Assembly: GCF_001280205.1 (NCBI RefSeq) | Contig: NZ_CP012573.1 | Coordinates: 1,550,001-1,614,000 of the forward strand | DNA length: 64,000 nt | Source of the DNA: Clavibacter capsici | Lineage (GTDB): Bacteria > Actinomycetota > Actinomycetes > Actinomycetales > Microbacteriaceae | Direction of reading: 5' to 3' | Shown here: positions 36,972 through 47,462 of the stretch, in pieces | How the letters are laid out: each line of letters starts with the position of its first letter | Position numbering within the stretch: position 1 is the stretch's first letter | Position numbers and translations under genes: made by a program | The notes under the pieces: generated by a model | Told to the model about the DNA's origin: nothing | Seen by the model: only the letters and a program-made list of their open reading frames with translations | Database searches by the model: none

Positions 36972-37658
36972 GTGCCGACACCTCCCATCCGCGTCGCCCT
37001 GGTCGACGACCAGGCCCTGTTCCGCACGGGCGTCCGCATGCTCATCTCCTCCCAGCCCGACCTCGAGTTCGCGGGGGAGGCGGCCAACGGCGAGGAGGCC
37101 GTGGCGCTCGCGCGGCAGGAGCGCCCGGACGTCATCCTCATGGACATCCGCATGCCCGTGATGGACGGGATCCAGTCCACCGCCGAGGTGCTCCGCGCCG
37201 CCGACGCCCGCGGCGAACGGCCGCCCCGCGTCCTCGTGCTCACCACCTTCGACCTCGACGAGAGCGCCGCGCGGGCGATCCGCGCGGGCGCGAGCGGCTT
37301 CGTGCTGAAGGACGCCGACCCCGAGTTCCTGCTCGCCGCGATCCGCACCGTGCACGCCGGCAACAGCGTCATCGCCGCCTCGGCGACGCGGCAGCTCCTC
37401 GAGCACTTCGACCCGGGCTCGCGTCCGCGCGTCGCCCCGCCCGCGTTCGCCGCGCTCACCTCGCGGGAGCGGGAGATCTTCGTCCTCGCCGCCCGCGGGC
37501 TCAGCAACGCCGAGATCGCGCAGGCCGAGTTCCTCAGCGAGGCGACGGTGAAGACGCACGTGAGCCGGATCCTCGCGAAGCTCAGCCTCCGCGACCGGGT
37601 GCAGCTCGTGGTCTTCGCCTTCGAGCACCGGCTGAACGGGTCCCAGCCCCAGGGCTAG
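36972..37658 (+). CDS. Two-component response regulator, LuxR/NarL family
   Basis: DNA-binding response regulator of 228 residues paired with the preceding kinase. The receiver domain (1-125) has the acidic pocket VDDQ near 12 and the phospho-acceptor Asp58 in ILMDIRMPVMDG. The conserved Lys is in GFVLKDADP near 115. The C-terminal LuxR helix-turn-helix is around 160-220 (LTSREREIFVLAARGLSNAE, then ATVKTHVSRILAKLSLRDRV). GTG start with GAAGGA. The two downstream envelope genes are candidate targets by position. Confidence 0.94.
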   Translation: MPTPPIRVALVDDQALFRTGVRMLISSQPDLEFAGEAANGEEAVALARQERPDVILMDIRMPVMDGIQSTAEVLRAADARGERPPRVLVLTTFDLDESAARAIRAGASGFVLKDADPEFLLAAIRTVHAGNSVIAASATRQLLEHFDPGSRPRVAPPAFAALTSREREIFVLAARGLSNAEIAQAEFLSEATVKTHVSRILAKLSLRDRVQLVVFAFEHRLNGSQPQG

Positions 37659-37701
37659 CCGCTCCCGGCCGGGCCCCGGTCCGACCGGGAGCGGCGTGCG
37701 T

Positions 37702-37707
37702 TACATT
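37702..37707 (+). promoter_or_regulatory. Possible -10 element of the esterase gene
   Basis: TACATT, 34 bases before the GTG at 37742; AGAGGA supplies a ribosome-binding site. This makes the esterase/DUF2156 pair a transcription unit separate from the two-component genes. Confidence 0.4.
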
Positions 37708-37741
37708 CGATCGCCGTCCCTTCCGCACCAGAGGACCTCCC

Positions 37742-39157
37742 GTGCTCCACGATCTCGCCGACCTCCCCATCATCTCGGCCTCCTTCGTCACCGCTGCGAC
37801 GGTCGCGCCGCTGGTGATCCTCGTGCTCCTCGGCGTGATCGCCCGTCGTGCCCGCATCCGCACCGGGGCGAGCGCGGGCGCGCCCCGCACGGAGGTCGTC
37901 GCCCTCCTGGTCGGCGCCGTCGTCGGCGGGCTCGCGGGTCTCGCGCTCGCGTGGGTGCTGGGCGACCTCCTCCACCTCTTCGGGGTGATCCTGTCGGTGC
38001 CCACGCGCGCCTGGACGGCGTTCGGGGGCCTCGGGCTCGGGCTCGTGGTCGTGACGGTCGTGCGCAGCCGACGAGCCGTCACGGGTGTCGGGGGTCGCAC
38101 GGCGCCGCCGCGACGCCTGCGGGTCCTGCACACCGTGCTCGCGGTCCTCGTCGCGCCGCTCGTGGTCTTCGCCTCCGCGGTCGGCATCAACGCCGACCTG
38201 CAGGAGTTCCCCAACATCGCGGCCGCCTTCGGGATATCCCGCATCAGCCCGCTCGACGTCTCGTCCCTGCCCGCGCCCGAAGCCGAGGCCGGGGCCCCGG
38301 GCGGCGACGCGGATCCGGACTCCGTCGCGCCCGTCGAGGAGACGTGGACGGCCGGGGAGAACCTGCCTCCGCGAGGCCGGGTCGGCAGCGTCACGATCCC
38401 CGGCACCAGCTCCGGCTTCCCGGCGCGCGACGCCCTCGTCTACCTCCCGCCGGCCGCGCTCGTCGCGGACGCCCCCGAGCTGCCCGTCGTGGTCGCCATG
38501 TCCGGTCAGCCGGGATCGCCGCTCGACCTCATCGCGTCGGGGCGCATCGCCACGGTCCTCGACCGCTACGCCGCCGCGCACGGCGGACTCGCTCCCATCG
38601 TCGTGATCCCCGACCAGCTCGGCGCCCAGGACGCCAACCCCATGTGCGTCGACTCGCCCCTGGGGAACACGGCCACCTACCTCACGGCGGACGTCCCGAG
38701 CTGGATCACGGCGAACCTGCGGGTGCTCACGGGCCCGCGGCACTGGGCGATCCTGGGCTTCTCCCAGGGCGGGACCTGCGCCGCCCAGATCGGCGCGGCG
38801 CATCCGGAGCTCTTCGGAACGCTCGTCGACATCTCCGGCGAGGTCGCGCCCTCACGCGGCGGCGACACCGTGGCGACGGCGTTCGGCGGATCCCAGGCCC
38901 AGTACGCCGCCGCCTTCCCCGCGGCCATCATGGAGGCCCGCGCCCCGTACGCCGACAGCGCGGCCTTCTTCTGCGTGGGCGAGGACGACCAGCAGTACCG
39001 TCCCGAGGTGGAGCAGGTCGAGGCCGCGGCGAAGGCCGCGGGCATGTCCACCCGGATGAGCACGGCCGAGGGACGCGCCCACGACTGGGGAGCCGTGAAC
39101 ATGTGCGTGCAGGACGCCCTCCCGGACCTCGGCCAGCGCCTGGGCCTCACCCGATGA
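37742..39157 (+). CDS. Membrane-anchored alpha/beta-hydrolase (esterase D/mycolyltransferase-like fold)
   Basis: 471-residue protein. The N-terminus has four hydrophobic segments (about 10-180). An Ala/Pro/Asp-rich linker follows, then an extracytoplasmic alpha/beta-hydrolase domain from about 215. The nucleophile Ser341 is in ILGFSQGGTCA, a conserved Asp/Glu region follows (GEDDQQYRPEV near 415) and the likely catalytic His is in GRAHDWGAV near 448. This resembles the putative esterase/antigen 85-like group, so acyl transfer or hydrolysis of an envelope lipid is likely; the substrate is unknown. GTG at 37742. Its stop overlaps the start of the DUF2156 gene (ATGA), pointing to a shared role. 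Confidence 0.82.
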   Translation: MLHDLADLPIISASFVTAATVAPLVILVLLGVIARRARIRTGASAGAPRTEVVALLVGAVVGGLAGLALAWVLGDLLHLFGVILSVPTRAWTAFGGLGLGLVVVTVVRSRRAVTGVGGRTAPPRRLRVLHTVLAVLVAPLVVFASAVGINADLQEFPNIAAAFGISRISPLDVSSLPAPEAEAGAPGGDADPDSVAPVEETWTAGENLPPRGRVGSVTIPGTSSGFPARDALVYLPPAALVADAPELPVVVAMSGQPGSPLDLIASGRIATVLDRYAAAHGGLAPIVVIPDQLGAQDANPMCVDSPLGNTATYLTADVPSWITANLRVLTGPRHWAILGFSQGGTCAAQIGAAHPELFGTLVDISGEVAPSRGGDTVATAFGGSQAQYAAAFPAAIMEARAPYADSAAFFCVGEDDQQYRPEVEQVEAAAKAAGMSTRMSTAEGRAHDWGAVNMCVQDALPDLGQRLGLTR

Positions 39158-41709
39158 CGCCGCGCCCCCGGTTCCTCACCGCCTCCGGAGCGGCCCGCGC
39201 CCTGCTCACGCGGCTCGTGGCGCAGCCGGTGACCCTCGGCATCGCGGGCGTCATCCTGCTGCTCGCCGTGCTGCCCGCCGTCTCGGCCGTCTGGCGCCGG
39301 GTCGTCCACCACGAGCTGGCCACGGGCTACGTGGCCGTGGTCGAGCGCGGCCACTGGTGGACCACCGCGACGGCCGCGTTCCTCACCGACGGCCCGGTCG
39401 AGCTCGTCGTCTCCCTGGTCGCCGTGCTGGTGCTCGTGGGCGTCGCGGAGCGGCTGATGGGCTGGTGGCGCACCCTCGTCGGCTTCGTGCTCACCGGCAC
39501 GGTCGGCTCGCTCCTCGGCATCGCCGTGCAGGCGCAGGGCCTCGTCGACGGCGAGCTGTGGTCGCACGGCGTGCGCGGCATCGCGACGGCGGATCCGCTC
39601 ACCGCCGTGGCCGGCGTGCTCGCCCTCTCGAGCGCGTGGGCGGGCGTGCTGTGGCGGCGGCGGATCCGCGTGGTGCTCGTCGTCGTGGTGCTCGTGTTCC
39701 TGCTGTACTCGGGCCAGCCGTCCGACCTCTACCGCCTGCTCGCGATCCTGCTCGGCGGCGTCGCGGGCAGCATCCTGCACCGGCCGGCCGCGGGCGCGCG
39801 CTGGCAGCGCAGCTCCCACCACGAGGTCCGCGTCATCCTCGCCGCCGTCGTCGCGATCCTCGGTACCGGCCCGGTCATCGCCCTGCTGTCCCGCAGCCGC
39901 TACGGCCCGCTCGCGCCCATCGCGCTGCTCTTCGTCGACGACCGGGTGCCCGGCGACGCGATCTCCACCCGGTGCCTCTCGAGCGACTTCACGCACGACT
40001 GCCTGCAGGAGATCATGCTGGCGCGCATCGGCGGCGGGGTCGGCCCGATCCTGCTCTCGGTCGCGCCGCTGCTCGCGCTGCTCGTCGCCGCGTACGGCCT
40101 GTCCCGCGGGCGCCGCTTCGCCGTGTGGCTCGCCGTGAGCGTCAACCTCCTCCTGGCGGTCCTCTCGGCGTACGCGTTCGGGATGCTGGTGCACCGCGAC
40201 ATGATCTCGCCCCGGCTGCAGGCGTCGCCGTCCGCCCACCCCGAGGCGGTGGCCGCGCTCGTCGCGTCGGTGATGCTCCCGCTCGGCAGCGCGATCGTGC
40301 TCGTGCTGCTGCGGCGGCACTTCACGATCCTGTCCACCCGGCGGGCGATCCGTCGCTTCCTCACGACCACGGGCATCGCCCTCGCCGGGCTCATGGCGCT
40401 GTTCATCGCGACCGGCCTCGCGCTCGCCCACGGCTTCACGCGCACCGTCGACCTCAACGACCTCGTGGCCGAGGCCCCGGACCGCTTCATCCCCGCGTCG
40501 TTCCTGCGCGGCGAGTCGCTCGACTTCCTGCCGACGGATCCGATCACGGACGTCGTCTACCGCGGGGTGGGCCCGGCCTTCTGGATCATCCTCGTGATCG
40601 CGAGCCTCCGCGCCATCGCCGACGTCCGCATGGCCGCCGTGCCCCGCGCGCAGGCGCGCGTCATGCCGGCCCTCCGCCGCGGCGCGATCGGCTCCCTCTC
40701 GCACATGGCGACCTGGCCCGGCAACTCCTACTGGATCGCCGCCGACGGCCGCACGGTCATCGCGTACCGGGTGGTCGGCAGCGTCGCCATCACCACGGCG
40801 GCGCCGCTCGGCCCGCCGGACGAGGAGGGCGCCCTCCGCGACGTGCTCGCCCAGTTCGCGCGCTTCGCCGACGACAACGGCTGGACCCCCGTCTTCTACA
40901 GCGTCCCCGCGTCCCTGGCGCCGCTCTTCCACGACATGGGCTGGGAGACGCTCGTCGTCGCCGAGGAGACGATCGTCCGTCCCGGCACCTGGCAGACCAC
41001 GGGCAAGAAGTGGCAGGACGTGCGCACCTCCATCAACCGCGCCGACCGCGCGGGGATCCGGGCGGAGTGGACCACGTGGGCCGAGCTGCCGCTGGCCTGG
41101 GCGAGCCAGATCGAGCAGATGTCCGAGCAGTGGGTCGCGGAGAAGGAGCTGCCCGAGATGGGCTTCACCCTCGGCGGCGTCGAGGAGCTGCGCGACCCGC
41201 AGGTGCGCCTCATGCTCGCGGTCGACGCGGACGACCACGTGCAGGCCGCCACGAGCTGGCTGCCCACGTGGCGCGACGGCGAGGTGGTCGGCTGGACGCT
41301 CGACTTCATGCGCCGCCGGCCCGACGGCATCAACGGCGTGATGGAGTTCCTCATCGCGCGCTCGGCCATGCGGATGAAGGAGGACGGCATCGAGTTCATG
41401 AGCCTCTCCGCCGCCCCGCTCGCGCAGACCCGGGCCGCGTCGCCGAAGGGCGAGCAGCCGGACGCACCGGAGCGGCAGGAGAGCGCCGTCGAGCGCATCC
41501 TCGAGTTCCTGGCCGACTCGCTGGAGCCCGTCTACGGCTTCCGCTCGCTGCTGGAGTTCAAGCGCAAGTTCCAGCCGGAGCTCGTGCCGCTGATCATGGC
41601 CTACCCGGACGCGACCGCCCTGCCGACCGTGGGCCTCGCCCTCACGCGCGCGTACCTGCCGTCCACGTCCGTGCGCGACCTGACGCGCGTGCTCCGCTCG
41701 GCGCGCTGA
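39154..41709 (+). CDS. Rhomboid-like membrane protein fused to DUF2156 (phosphatidylglycerol lysyltransferase-like)
   Basis: 851-residue polytopic membrane protein. The first roughly 210 residues look rhomboid-like (HWWTTATAAFLTDGPVELVV then ERLMGWWRTLVGFVLTGTVG), though no Gly-x-Ser protease motif is evident. More membrane segments follow up to about 500. From about 520 to 840 there is a cytoplasmic DUF2156 domain with two GNAT-like halves (LSHMATWPGNSYWIAADGRT; GWTLDFMRRRPDGINGVMEF). DUF2156 is the catalytic part of MprF/LysX-type enzymes that transfer amino acids from tRNA to phosphatidylglycerol, so lipid aminoacylation is the best guess. ATG overlaps the esterase stop. Confidence 0.85.
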   Translation: MTPRPRFLTASGAARALLTRLVAQPVTLGIAGVILLLAVLPAVSAVWRRVVHHELATGYVAVVERGHWWTTATAAFLTDGPVELVVSLVAVLVLVGVAERLMGWWRTLVGFVLTGTVGSLLGIAVQAQGLVDGELWSHGVRGIATADPLTAVAGVLALSSAWAGVLWRRRIRVVLVVVVLVFLLYSGQPSDLYRLLAILLGGVAGSILHRPAAGARWQRSSHHEVRVILAAVVAILGTGPVIALLSRSRYGPLAPIALLFVDDRVPGDAISTRCLSSDFTHDCLQEIMLARIGGGVGPILLSVAPLLALLVAAYGLSRGRRFAVWLAVSVNLLLAVLSAYAFGMLVHRDMISPRLQASPSAHPEAVAALVASVMLPLGSAIVLVLLRRHFTILSTRRAIRRFLTTTGIALAGLMALFIATGLALAHGFTRTVDLNDLVAEAPDRFIPASFLRGESLDFLPTDPITDVVYRGVGPAFWIILVIASLRAIADVRMAAVPRAQARVMPALRRGAIGSLSHMATWPGNSYWIAADGRTVIAYRVVGSVAITTAAPLGPPDEEGALRDVLAQFARFADDNGWTPVFYSVPASLAPLFHDMGWETLVVAEETIVRPGTWQTTGKKWQDVRTSINRADRAGIRAEWTTWAELPLAWASQIEQMSEQWVAEKELPEMGFTLGGVEELRDPQVRLMLAVDADDHVQAATSWLPTWRDGEVVGWTLDFMRRRPDGINGVMEFLIARSAMRMKEDGIEFMSLSAAPLAQTRAASPKGEQPDAPERQESAVERILEFLADSLEPVYGFRSLLEFKRKFQPELVPLIMAYPDATALPTVGLALTRAYLPSTSVRDLTRVLRSAR

Positions 41710-41725
41710 CCGGGCGGTCGCGGTG

Positions 41726-41731
41726 TACCGT
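41726..41731 (+). promoter_or_regulatory. -10 element of leuA leader, leaderless type
   Basis: TACCGT, six bases before the ATG of the leader peptide at 41738. This is the same geometry as comEA and several other genes in this window. Confidence 0.55.
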
Positions 41732-41737
41732 GGTGGC

Positions 41738-41782
41738 ATGCAGTCCGGCCGCCTCCTCCTTAGTCGCCGCGGCGAGGCCTGA
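41738..41782 (+). CDS. leuA leader peptide, 14 aa
   Basis: Short frame MQSGRLLLSRRGEA, starting six bases after a TACCGT hexamer and ending 61 bases before leuA. Three consecutive leucine codons, CTC CTC CTT, fall at residues 6-8; CTT is rare in this genome's codon use. A leucine-rich leader before the first enzyme of leucine synthesis is the classic layout for ribosome-mediated attenuation, reported for leuA in other Actinobacteria. The downstream hairpin is listed separately. Too short for composition tests; the support is position, promoter and codon content. Confidence 0.65.
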   Translation: MQSGRLLLSRRGEA

Positions 41783-41802
41783 TCCGGCCCTCCTCGTCGC
41801 GG
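41767..41802 (+). promoter_or_regulatory. Candidate attenuator hairpin before leuA
   Basis: An 11-bp stem with one G-U pair forms between 41767-41777 and 41792-41802, covering the leader stop codon. GCCTC at 41751-41755, over the Leu codons, could instead pair with GAGGC at 41774-41778, so the two folds exclude each other. There is no T-run, so control might act on translation of leuA or through Rho rather than intrinsic termination. Confidence 0.45.
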
Positions 41803-41819
41803 AGTCCCGTCACGGCTGA

Positions 41820-43610
<1,791 letters not shown>

Positions 43611-43625
43611 TCCGCGGGGCAGGAC

Positions 43626-43665
43626 CACGACGACGGCCGGGCGGCGACACCCGGCCGACGTCGTG
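43626..43665. terminator. Bidirectional terminator between leuA and the TRIC gene
   Basis: A 16-bp stem with one mismatch (43626-43641 with 43650-43665) and an eight-base loop lies between convergent genes. Confidence 0.75.
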
Positions 43666-43688
43666 CCCGGGCACGTGGAGCTGCGGGA

Positions 43689-44366
43689 TCAGCGACGCGG
43701 GCGCGGCCGGCGCAGCGCCGTGAAGCGCAGGCGGCTGAGCGCGCGCTGCTCGGGCAGGCTCCAGCCGAAGCGCACGGCGAGCAGGCGCGTCGTCGCCGTG
43801 ACGGCGACGCAGACGATGGCGGCGATCCACATGGGCACGCCGAACGCGGCCAGCGCGACGACGATGATCGCGCCCACGGCGGCCGCGACCGCGTAGAGCG
43901 AGCCCACGTGCATCATCGCGATGGGCAGGTTGAGGAGCAGGTCGCGGACGAACGAGCCGCCCACCGCGGAGACGACGCCGATGAAGACCGCCGGCACCTC
44001 CGGCACCCCGGCCGCCATGGCCTTCGACGTGCCGATGGCGCAGAACAGGCCGATGGTGAGCGCGTCGAGCACCGTGATGACGACGTCGAGGCGCGTGAAG
44101 AGCCGCTCGAGGAGCATGCCGCCGAGCGCCGCGGCGACCGCCACGAGCATGAGCCAGTTGCTGGACAGCGCGGCCGGCGTGACGTTGAGGAACACGTCGC
44201 GGAGGAGCCCGCCGCCGAGCCCGGTGGCCGTGCCGATGATGGCGATGCCCAGCAGGTCGAGGCGGCGGTCGCGGAAGCCCGCCGCGAACATGGCGCCCTG
44301 GAGGCTGCCGATGCTGACCGCCAGGAGGTCCGCCCACAGCGGGATGGTGAGGGGGACGGGATCCAT
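43689..44366 (-). CDS. Trimeric intracellular cation channel family protein (UPF0126)
   Basis: Integral membrane protein of 225 residues with about seven hydrophobic segments. It has two repeats of the UPF0126/TRIC-like module, each holding the Gly-rich GTATGLGGGLLRDVFLNVTP or VSAVGGSFVRDLLLNLP segment. Bacterial members form cation channels in structural work; the physiological role here is unknown. ATG at 44366 preceded by GGGGAGG. Convergent with leuA, divergent from recO. Confidence 0.88.
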   Translation of the reverse strand: MDPVPLTIPLWADLLAVSIGSLQGAMFAAGFRDRRLDLLGIAIIGTATGLGGGLLRDVFLNVTPAALSSNWLMLVAVAAALGGMLLERLFTRLDVVITVLDALTIGLFCAIGTSKAMAAGVPEVPAVFIGVVSAVGGSFVRDLLLNLPIAMMHVGSLYAVAAAVGAIIVVALAAFGVPMWIAAIVCVAVTATTRLLAVRFGWSLPEQRALSRLRFTALRRPRPRR

Positions 44367-44439
44367 GGCCTCCCCTTGATAGCACAGCGGCGACCGCGAG
44401 CCGGGCGCGGCGGCGCAGGGGGACACGCGTCGCGGGGCG

Positions 44440-44445
44440 GATAAT
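44440..44445 (+). promoter_or_regulatory. -10 element of recO, leaderless type
   Basis: GATAAT (five of six bases of TATAAT), six bases before the GTG at 44452. Confidence 0.5.
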
Positions 44446-44451
44446 CGACGG

Positions 44452-45369
44452 GTGCCCCTCTACCGTGACGAGATCGTCGTCCTGCGCACCCACAAGCTGG
44501 GCGAGGCGGACCGGATCGTCACGATGCTCTCCCGGCAGCACGGCAAGATCCGGGCCGTGGCGAAGGGCGTGCGGCGCACGCAGTCGAAGTTCGGCGCGCG
44601 CCTCGAGCCGTTCATGGTCGCCGACGCCCAGTTCTTCGAGGGCCGGACCCTCGACATCATCACGCAGGCCGAGTCGATCGCCTCCTACGGCGCCCTCATC
44701 GCCACCGACTACGGCAGCTACACCGCGGCCAGCGCCATGGTCGAGACGGCCGACCGCGTCACCGAGGACGAGGGCTCGCTCCAGCAGTACCTCCTGCTCG
44801 TCGGCGCGCTCCGCTCGCTCAGCCGGCGCGAGCACGGGGCCAGCCTCACGCTCGACTCGTACCTGCTGCGGAGCCTGTCGATGGCGGGCTGGGCGCCGAG
44901 CTTCCAGGACTGCGCCGTGACGGGCGCGCCGGGCCCGCACTCCGCGTTCGTCGTGCAGCTCGGGGGCGTGGTCGCGGACGCCGCCGCGCCGCCCGGATCC
45001 CCGCGGCTCGACCCCGACACGCTCGCGCTCCTCTCGGCCCTCCTCACGGGCGACTGGCGGCACGCGGAGGCCGCGACGCTGCGGTCGCAGGCGCGCGCCA
45101 GCGGCGTCGTCGCCGCGTACGCGCAGTGGCACCTCGACCGGGGGATCCGCTCGCTCGGCCTCGTGGACCGCAGCGACGCCCGCCAGCTCCTGCCGCCCAC
45201 CGAGCAGCCCGTGCCGCTCGACGCGCCCGACCTCGACGGCGCCGACCCGGATCCCGCCGCCGCCCTCGCCGCGGCGACCGCGTCCGTCGTCCGCGCGACG
45301 CCCCGTGACGCGGACCCCGCGCCCGACCGCCCCGCCGACCGCCCCCGAGCACAGGAGACGACCCGATGA
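44452..45369 (+). CDS. recO: DNA repair protein RecO
   Basis: Recombination mediator that helps RecR load RecA on SSB-coated DNA and anneals strands. 305 residues. The N-terminal OB fold ([20 protein letters not shown], then [19 protein letters not shown]) is followed by the helical C-terminal domain. A Pro/Ala/Asp-rich tail of about 60 residues beyond the usual end is present. No zinc-finger cysteines are seen; only one Cys (CAVTG) is present. GTG start at 44452. The stop overlaps uppS (ATGA). Confidence 0.92.
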   Translation: MPLYRDEIVVLRTHKLGEADRIVTMLSRQHGKIRAVAKGVRRTQSKFGARLEPFMVADAQFFEGRTLDIITQAESIASYGALIATDYGSYTAASAMVETADRVTEDEGSLQQYLLLVGALRSLSRREHGASLTLDSYLLRSLSMAGWAPSFQDCAVTGAPGPHSAFVVQLGGVVADAAAPPGSPRLDPDTLALLSALLTGDWRHAEAATLRSQARASGVVAAYAQWHLDRGIRSLGLVDRSDARQLLPPTEQPVPLDAPDLDGADPDPAAALAAATASVVRATPRDADPAPDRPADRPRAQETTR

Positions 45370-46232
45370 GCCGACGCCCCGAGGTCCCCGGACGCACCGA
45401 CCTGCCGCTCGACTGGACGGGGGAGCAGCCGCCCGCCATCCCCGCCGACCTCGTGCCGAAGCACATCGCGGTCGTGATGGACGGCAACGGCCGGTGGGCG
45501 AACCAGCGCGGCCTGCCGCGCACCGCCGGCCACCAGGCGGGGGAGGAGGCGTGGTTCGACACCGTCGCCGGCGCCGTGCAGCTCGGCGCCACGCACCTGT
45601 CGGTCTACGCGTTCTCGACCGAGAACTGGAAGCGCTCGCCCGCCGAGGTGCGGTTCCTCATGGGCTTCAACCGCGACGTGATCCACCGCCGCCGCGACCA
45701 GCTGGACGCCTGGAACGTGCGGATCCGCTGGGCCGGCCGCCGCCCGCGCCTCTGGCGCAGCGTCATCGACGACCTGCGGGTCGCGGAGGAGATGACCAAG
45801 GACAACACCGGGATGACGCTCACGATGTGCATCAACTACGGGGGGCGCACGGAGATCGGGGACGCCGTCAAGCGCATCGCCGAGGACGTGGACGCGGGGC
45901 GGCTCAAGGCGTCGCGCATCGACGAGCGCACGATCCAGCGCTACCTCTACCTGCCGGACGTGCCGGACGTCGACCTCTTCATCCGCAGCTCAGGCGAGCA
46001 GCGGACGAGCAACTTCCTGCTCTGGCAGTCGGCCTACGCGGAGATGGTGTTCCTCGACCGGCTGTGGCCCGACTTCCGCCGGAAGGACCTGTGGGACGCC
46101 GTCGAGAGCTACGTGCACCGCGACCGGCGCTTCGGCGGGGCGGTCGACGCGCACGCGACGGGCGGCGACGAGGGGTCCGCGGAGGACCCGGAGGCCGACG
46201 TCGAGGGCGACCGCGACCCGGCCGCTCAGTAG
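45366..46232 (+). CDS. uppS: Polyprenyl diphosphate synthase (UppS, cis-isoprenyl transferase)
   Basis: Makes the long-chain cis-polyprenyl diphosphate that becomes the lipid carrier for peptidoglycan and wall polymers. 288 residues. The signature [17 protein letters not shown] lies near residue 37, with the catalytic Asp in MDGNG. Further conserved segments are [15 protein letters not shown] near 79, [11 protein letters not shown] near 157 and [18 protein letters not shown] near 203. An acidic C-terminal tail is variable. ATG overlaps the recO stop, the common actinobacterial recO-uppS pair. Confidence 0.95.
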   Translation: MSRRPEVPGRTDLPLDWTGEQPPAIPADLVPKHIAVVMDGNGRWANQRGLPRTAGHQAGEEAWFDTVAGAVQLGATHLSVYAFSTENWKRSPAEVRFLMGFNRDVIHRRRDQLDAWNVRIRWAGRRPRLWRSVIDDLRVAEEMTKDNTGMTLTMCINYGGRTEIGDAVKRIAEDVDAGRLKASRIDERTIQRYLYLPDVPDVDLFIRSSGEQRTSNFLLWQSAYAEMVFLDRLWPDFRRKDLWDAVESYVHRDRRFGGAVDAHATGGDEGSAEDPEADVEGDRDPAAQ

Positions 46233-46235
46233 CAT
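46230..46235 (+). promoter_or_regulatory. -10 element of the Gfo/Idh gene, leaderless type
   Basis: TAGCAT, overlapping the uppS stop codon and ending six bases before the GTG at 46242. Confidence 0.5.
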
Positions 46236-46241
46236 CGGGAC

Positions 46242-47351
46242 GTGAGCACACCCGAGACCGCGCCCCGTCCCTCCTCCGCCGACGCACCGACCGAGGGAGC
46301 CGACGCGCCGATCCGCGTCGGGATCGTCGGCTACGGCCTCGCCGGCCGCGTCTTCCACGCGCCGTTCCTCGAGGCGAGCCCGGAGTACCAGGTCGCGCTC
46401 GTCGCCACCTCGGACCCCGACCGCGCGGCCCTCGTGCGCGAGCGGCACCCCGGCGCCGACGTCGTCGCCTCCGCCGACGAGCTCTTCGCCCGCTCCGCCG
46501 AGCTCGACATGGTCGTCATCGCCTCGCCCGCGTCCGCCCACCTCCGCCAGGGGCTGCAGGCGCTCGACGCGCACCTCGCCGTCGTCATGGACAAGCCGTT
46601 CGTCGCGACCGTCGACGAGGCGCTCATGCTCATCGAGCGCGCCGAGGCGCTCGGGATCCCCTTCTCCGTCTTCCAGAACCGGCGCCTCGACGGCGACTTC
46701 CTCACCGTGAAGGCGCTCATCGCGTCCGGGCGGCTCGGCGAGGTCCACCGCTTCGAGTCGACCTTCGAGCGCTGGGGCGGACCCGTGCGCGACCGCTGGC
46801 AGGACCGCGAGACCCCGGCGGAGGCCGCCGGCATCTCCTACGACCTCGGCAGCCACCTCATCGACCAGGCGCTCGAGCTGTTCGGACCCGTCGCCGACTT
46901 CGCGGCCGAGCTCGCGACCGTGCGGGAGGGATCCGCGAGCGACGACGACGCCTTCTACTCGCTGCTGCACGAGTCGGGCGTGCAGTCGCACATCACCGTC
47001 AGCCGCGTGGCCGCCCTCGCCGGCCCGCGCTTCCGGGTGCTCGGCACCGCGGGCGCGTACGCGGTGCACGGGCTCGACCCGCAGGAGCCGCTCCTCAAGG
47101 AGGGCGCGTCGCCCGTCGACCCCGGCTTCGGGGAGGCGCCCGAGGCGGACTGGGGCACGCTGGTCGAGGCCGCGGGCGACGCGGCGGGGGAGCGGATCCC
47201 CACCGAGCGCGGCCGCTACGCCGACTACTACGCCGCGATGGCCGACGCCGTGCGCGGCCGCGGCCCCGTGCCCGTCGAGCCGCGCGACTCCCTCGAGACC
47301 GTCCGCATCGTCGAGCTGGCGCACCGCCGCACCGCGGGCGACGAGGACTGA
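46242..47351 (+). CDS. Gfo/Idh/MocA family oxidoreductase
   Basis: NAD(P)-dependent dehydrogenase of sugars, inositols or related compounds. 369 residues. A Rossmann N-terminal domain has GIVGYGLAGRVFHAPFL near residue 27 and the family motif VVMDKPFVATVDEA near 112, with its catalytic Lys. The C-terminal alpha/beta domain includes YDLGSHLIDQALELFGPV near 200. The substrate is unknown. GTG at 46242. Confidence 0.9.
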   Translation: MSTPETAPRPSSADAPTEGADAPIRVGIVGYGLAGRVFHAPFLEASPEYQVALVATSDPDRAALVRERHPGADVVASADELFARSAELDMVVIASPASAHLRQGLQALDAHLAVVMDKPFVATVDEALMLIERAEALGIPFSVFQNRRLDGDFLTVKALIASGRLGEVHRFESTFERWGGPVRDRWQDRETPAEAAGISYDLGSHLIDQALELFGPVADFAAELATVREGSASDDDAFYSLLHESGVQSHITVSRVAALAGPRFRVLGTAGAYAVHGLDPQEPLLKEGASPVDPGFGEAPEADWGTLVEAAGDAAGERIPTERGRYADYYAAMADAVRGRGPVPVEPRDSLETVRIVELAHRRTAGDED

Positions 47352-47364
47352 CCGGACCCGCCCG

Positions 47365-47370
47365 TAGACT
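47365..47370 (+). promoter_or_regulatory. Probable -10 element of glyS
   Basis: TAGACT, predicting a transcription start near 47377 and a leader of about 85 bases. The leader contains inverted repeats but no T-box signature is recognised. Confidence 0.45.
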
Positions 47371-47462
47371 GGGGGCCGCCTTTCCCCGGCGACGCCGGCA
47401 TCCCGCCGGCCGGTCGCCGTCCGCCGACCGGGCACCCAGTCCGGCCCCACCTAGGAGCAAAC

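Noticed and set aside
47371-47462. tRNA or T-box in the glyS leader
   Set aside because: Inverted repeats are present but no cloverleaf, T-box consensus or specifier loop could be found.
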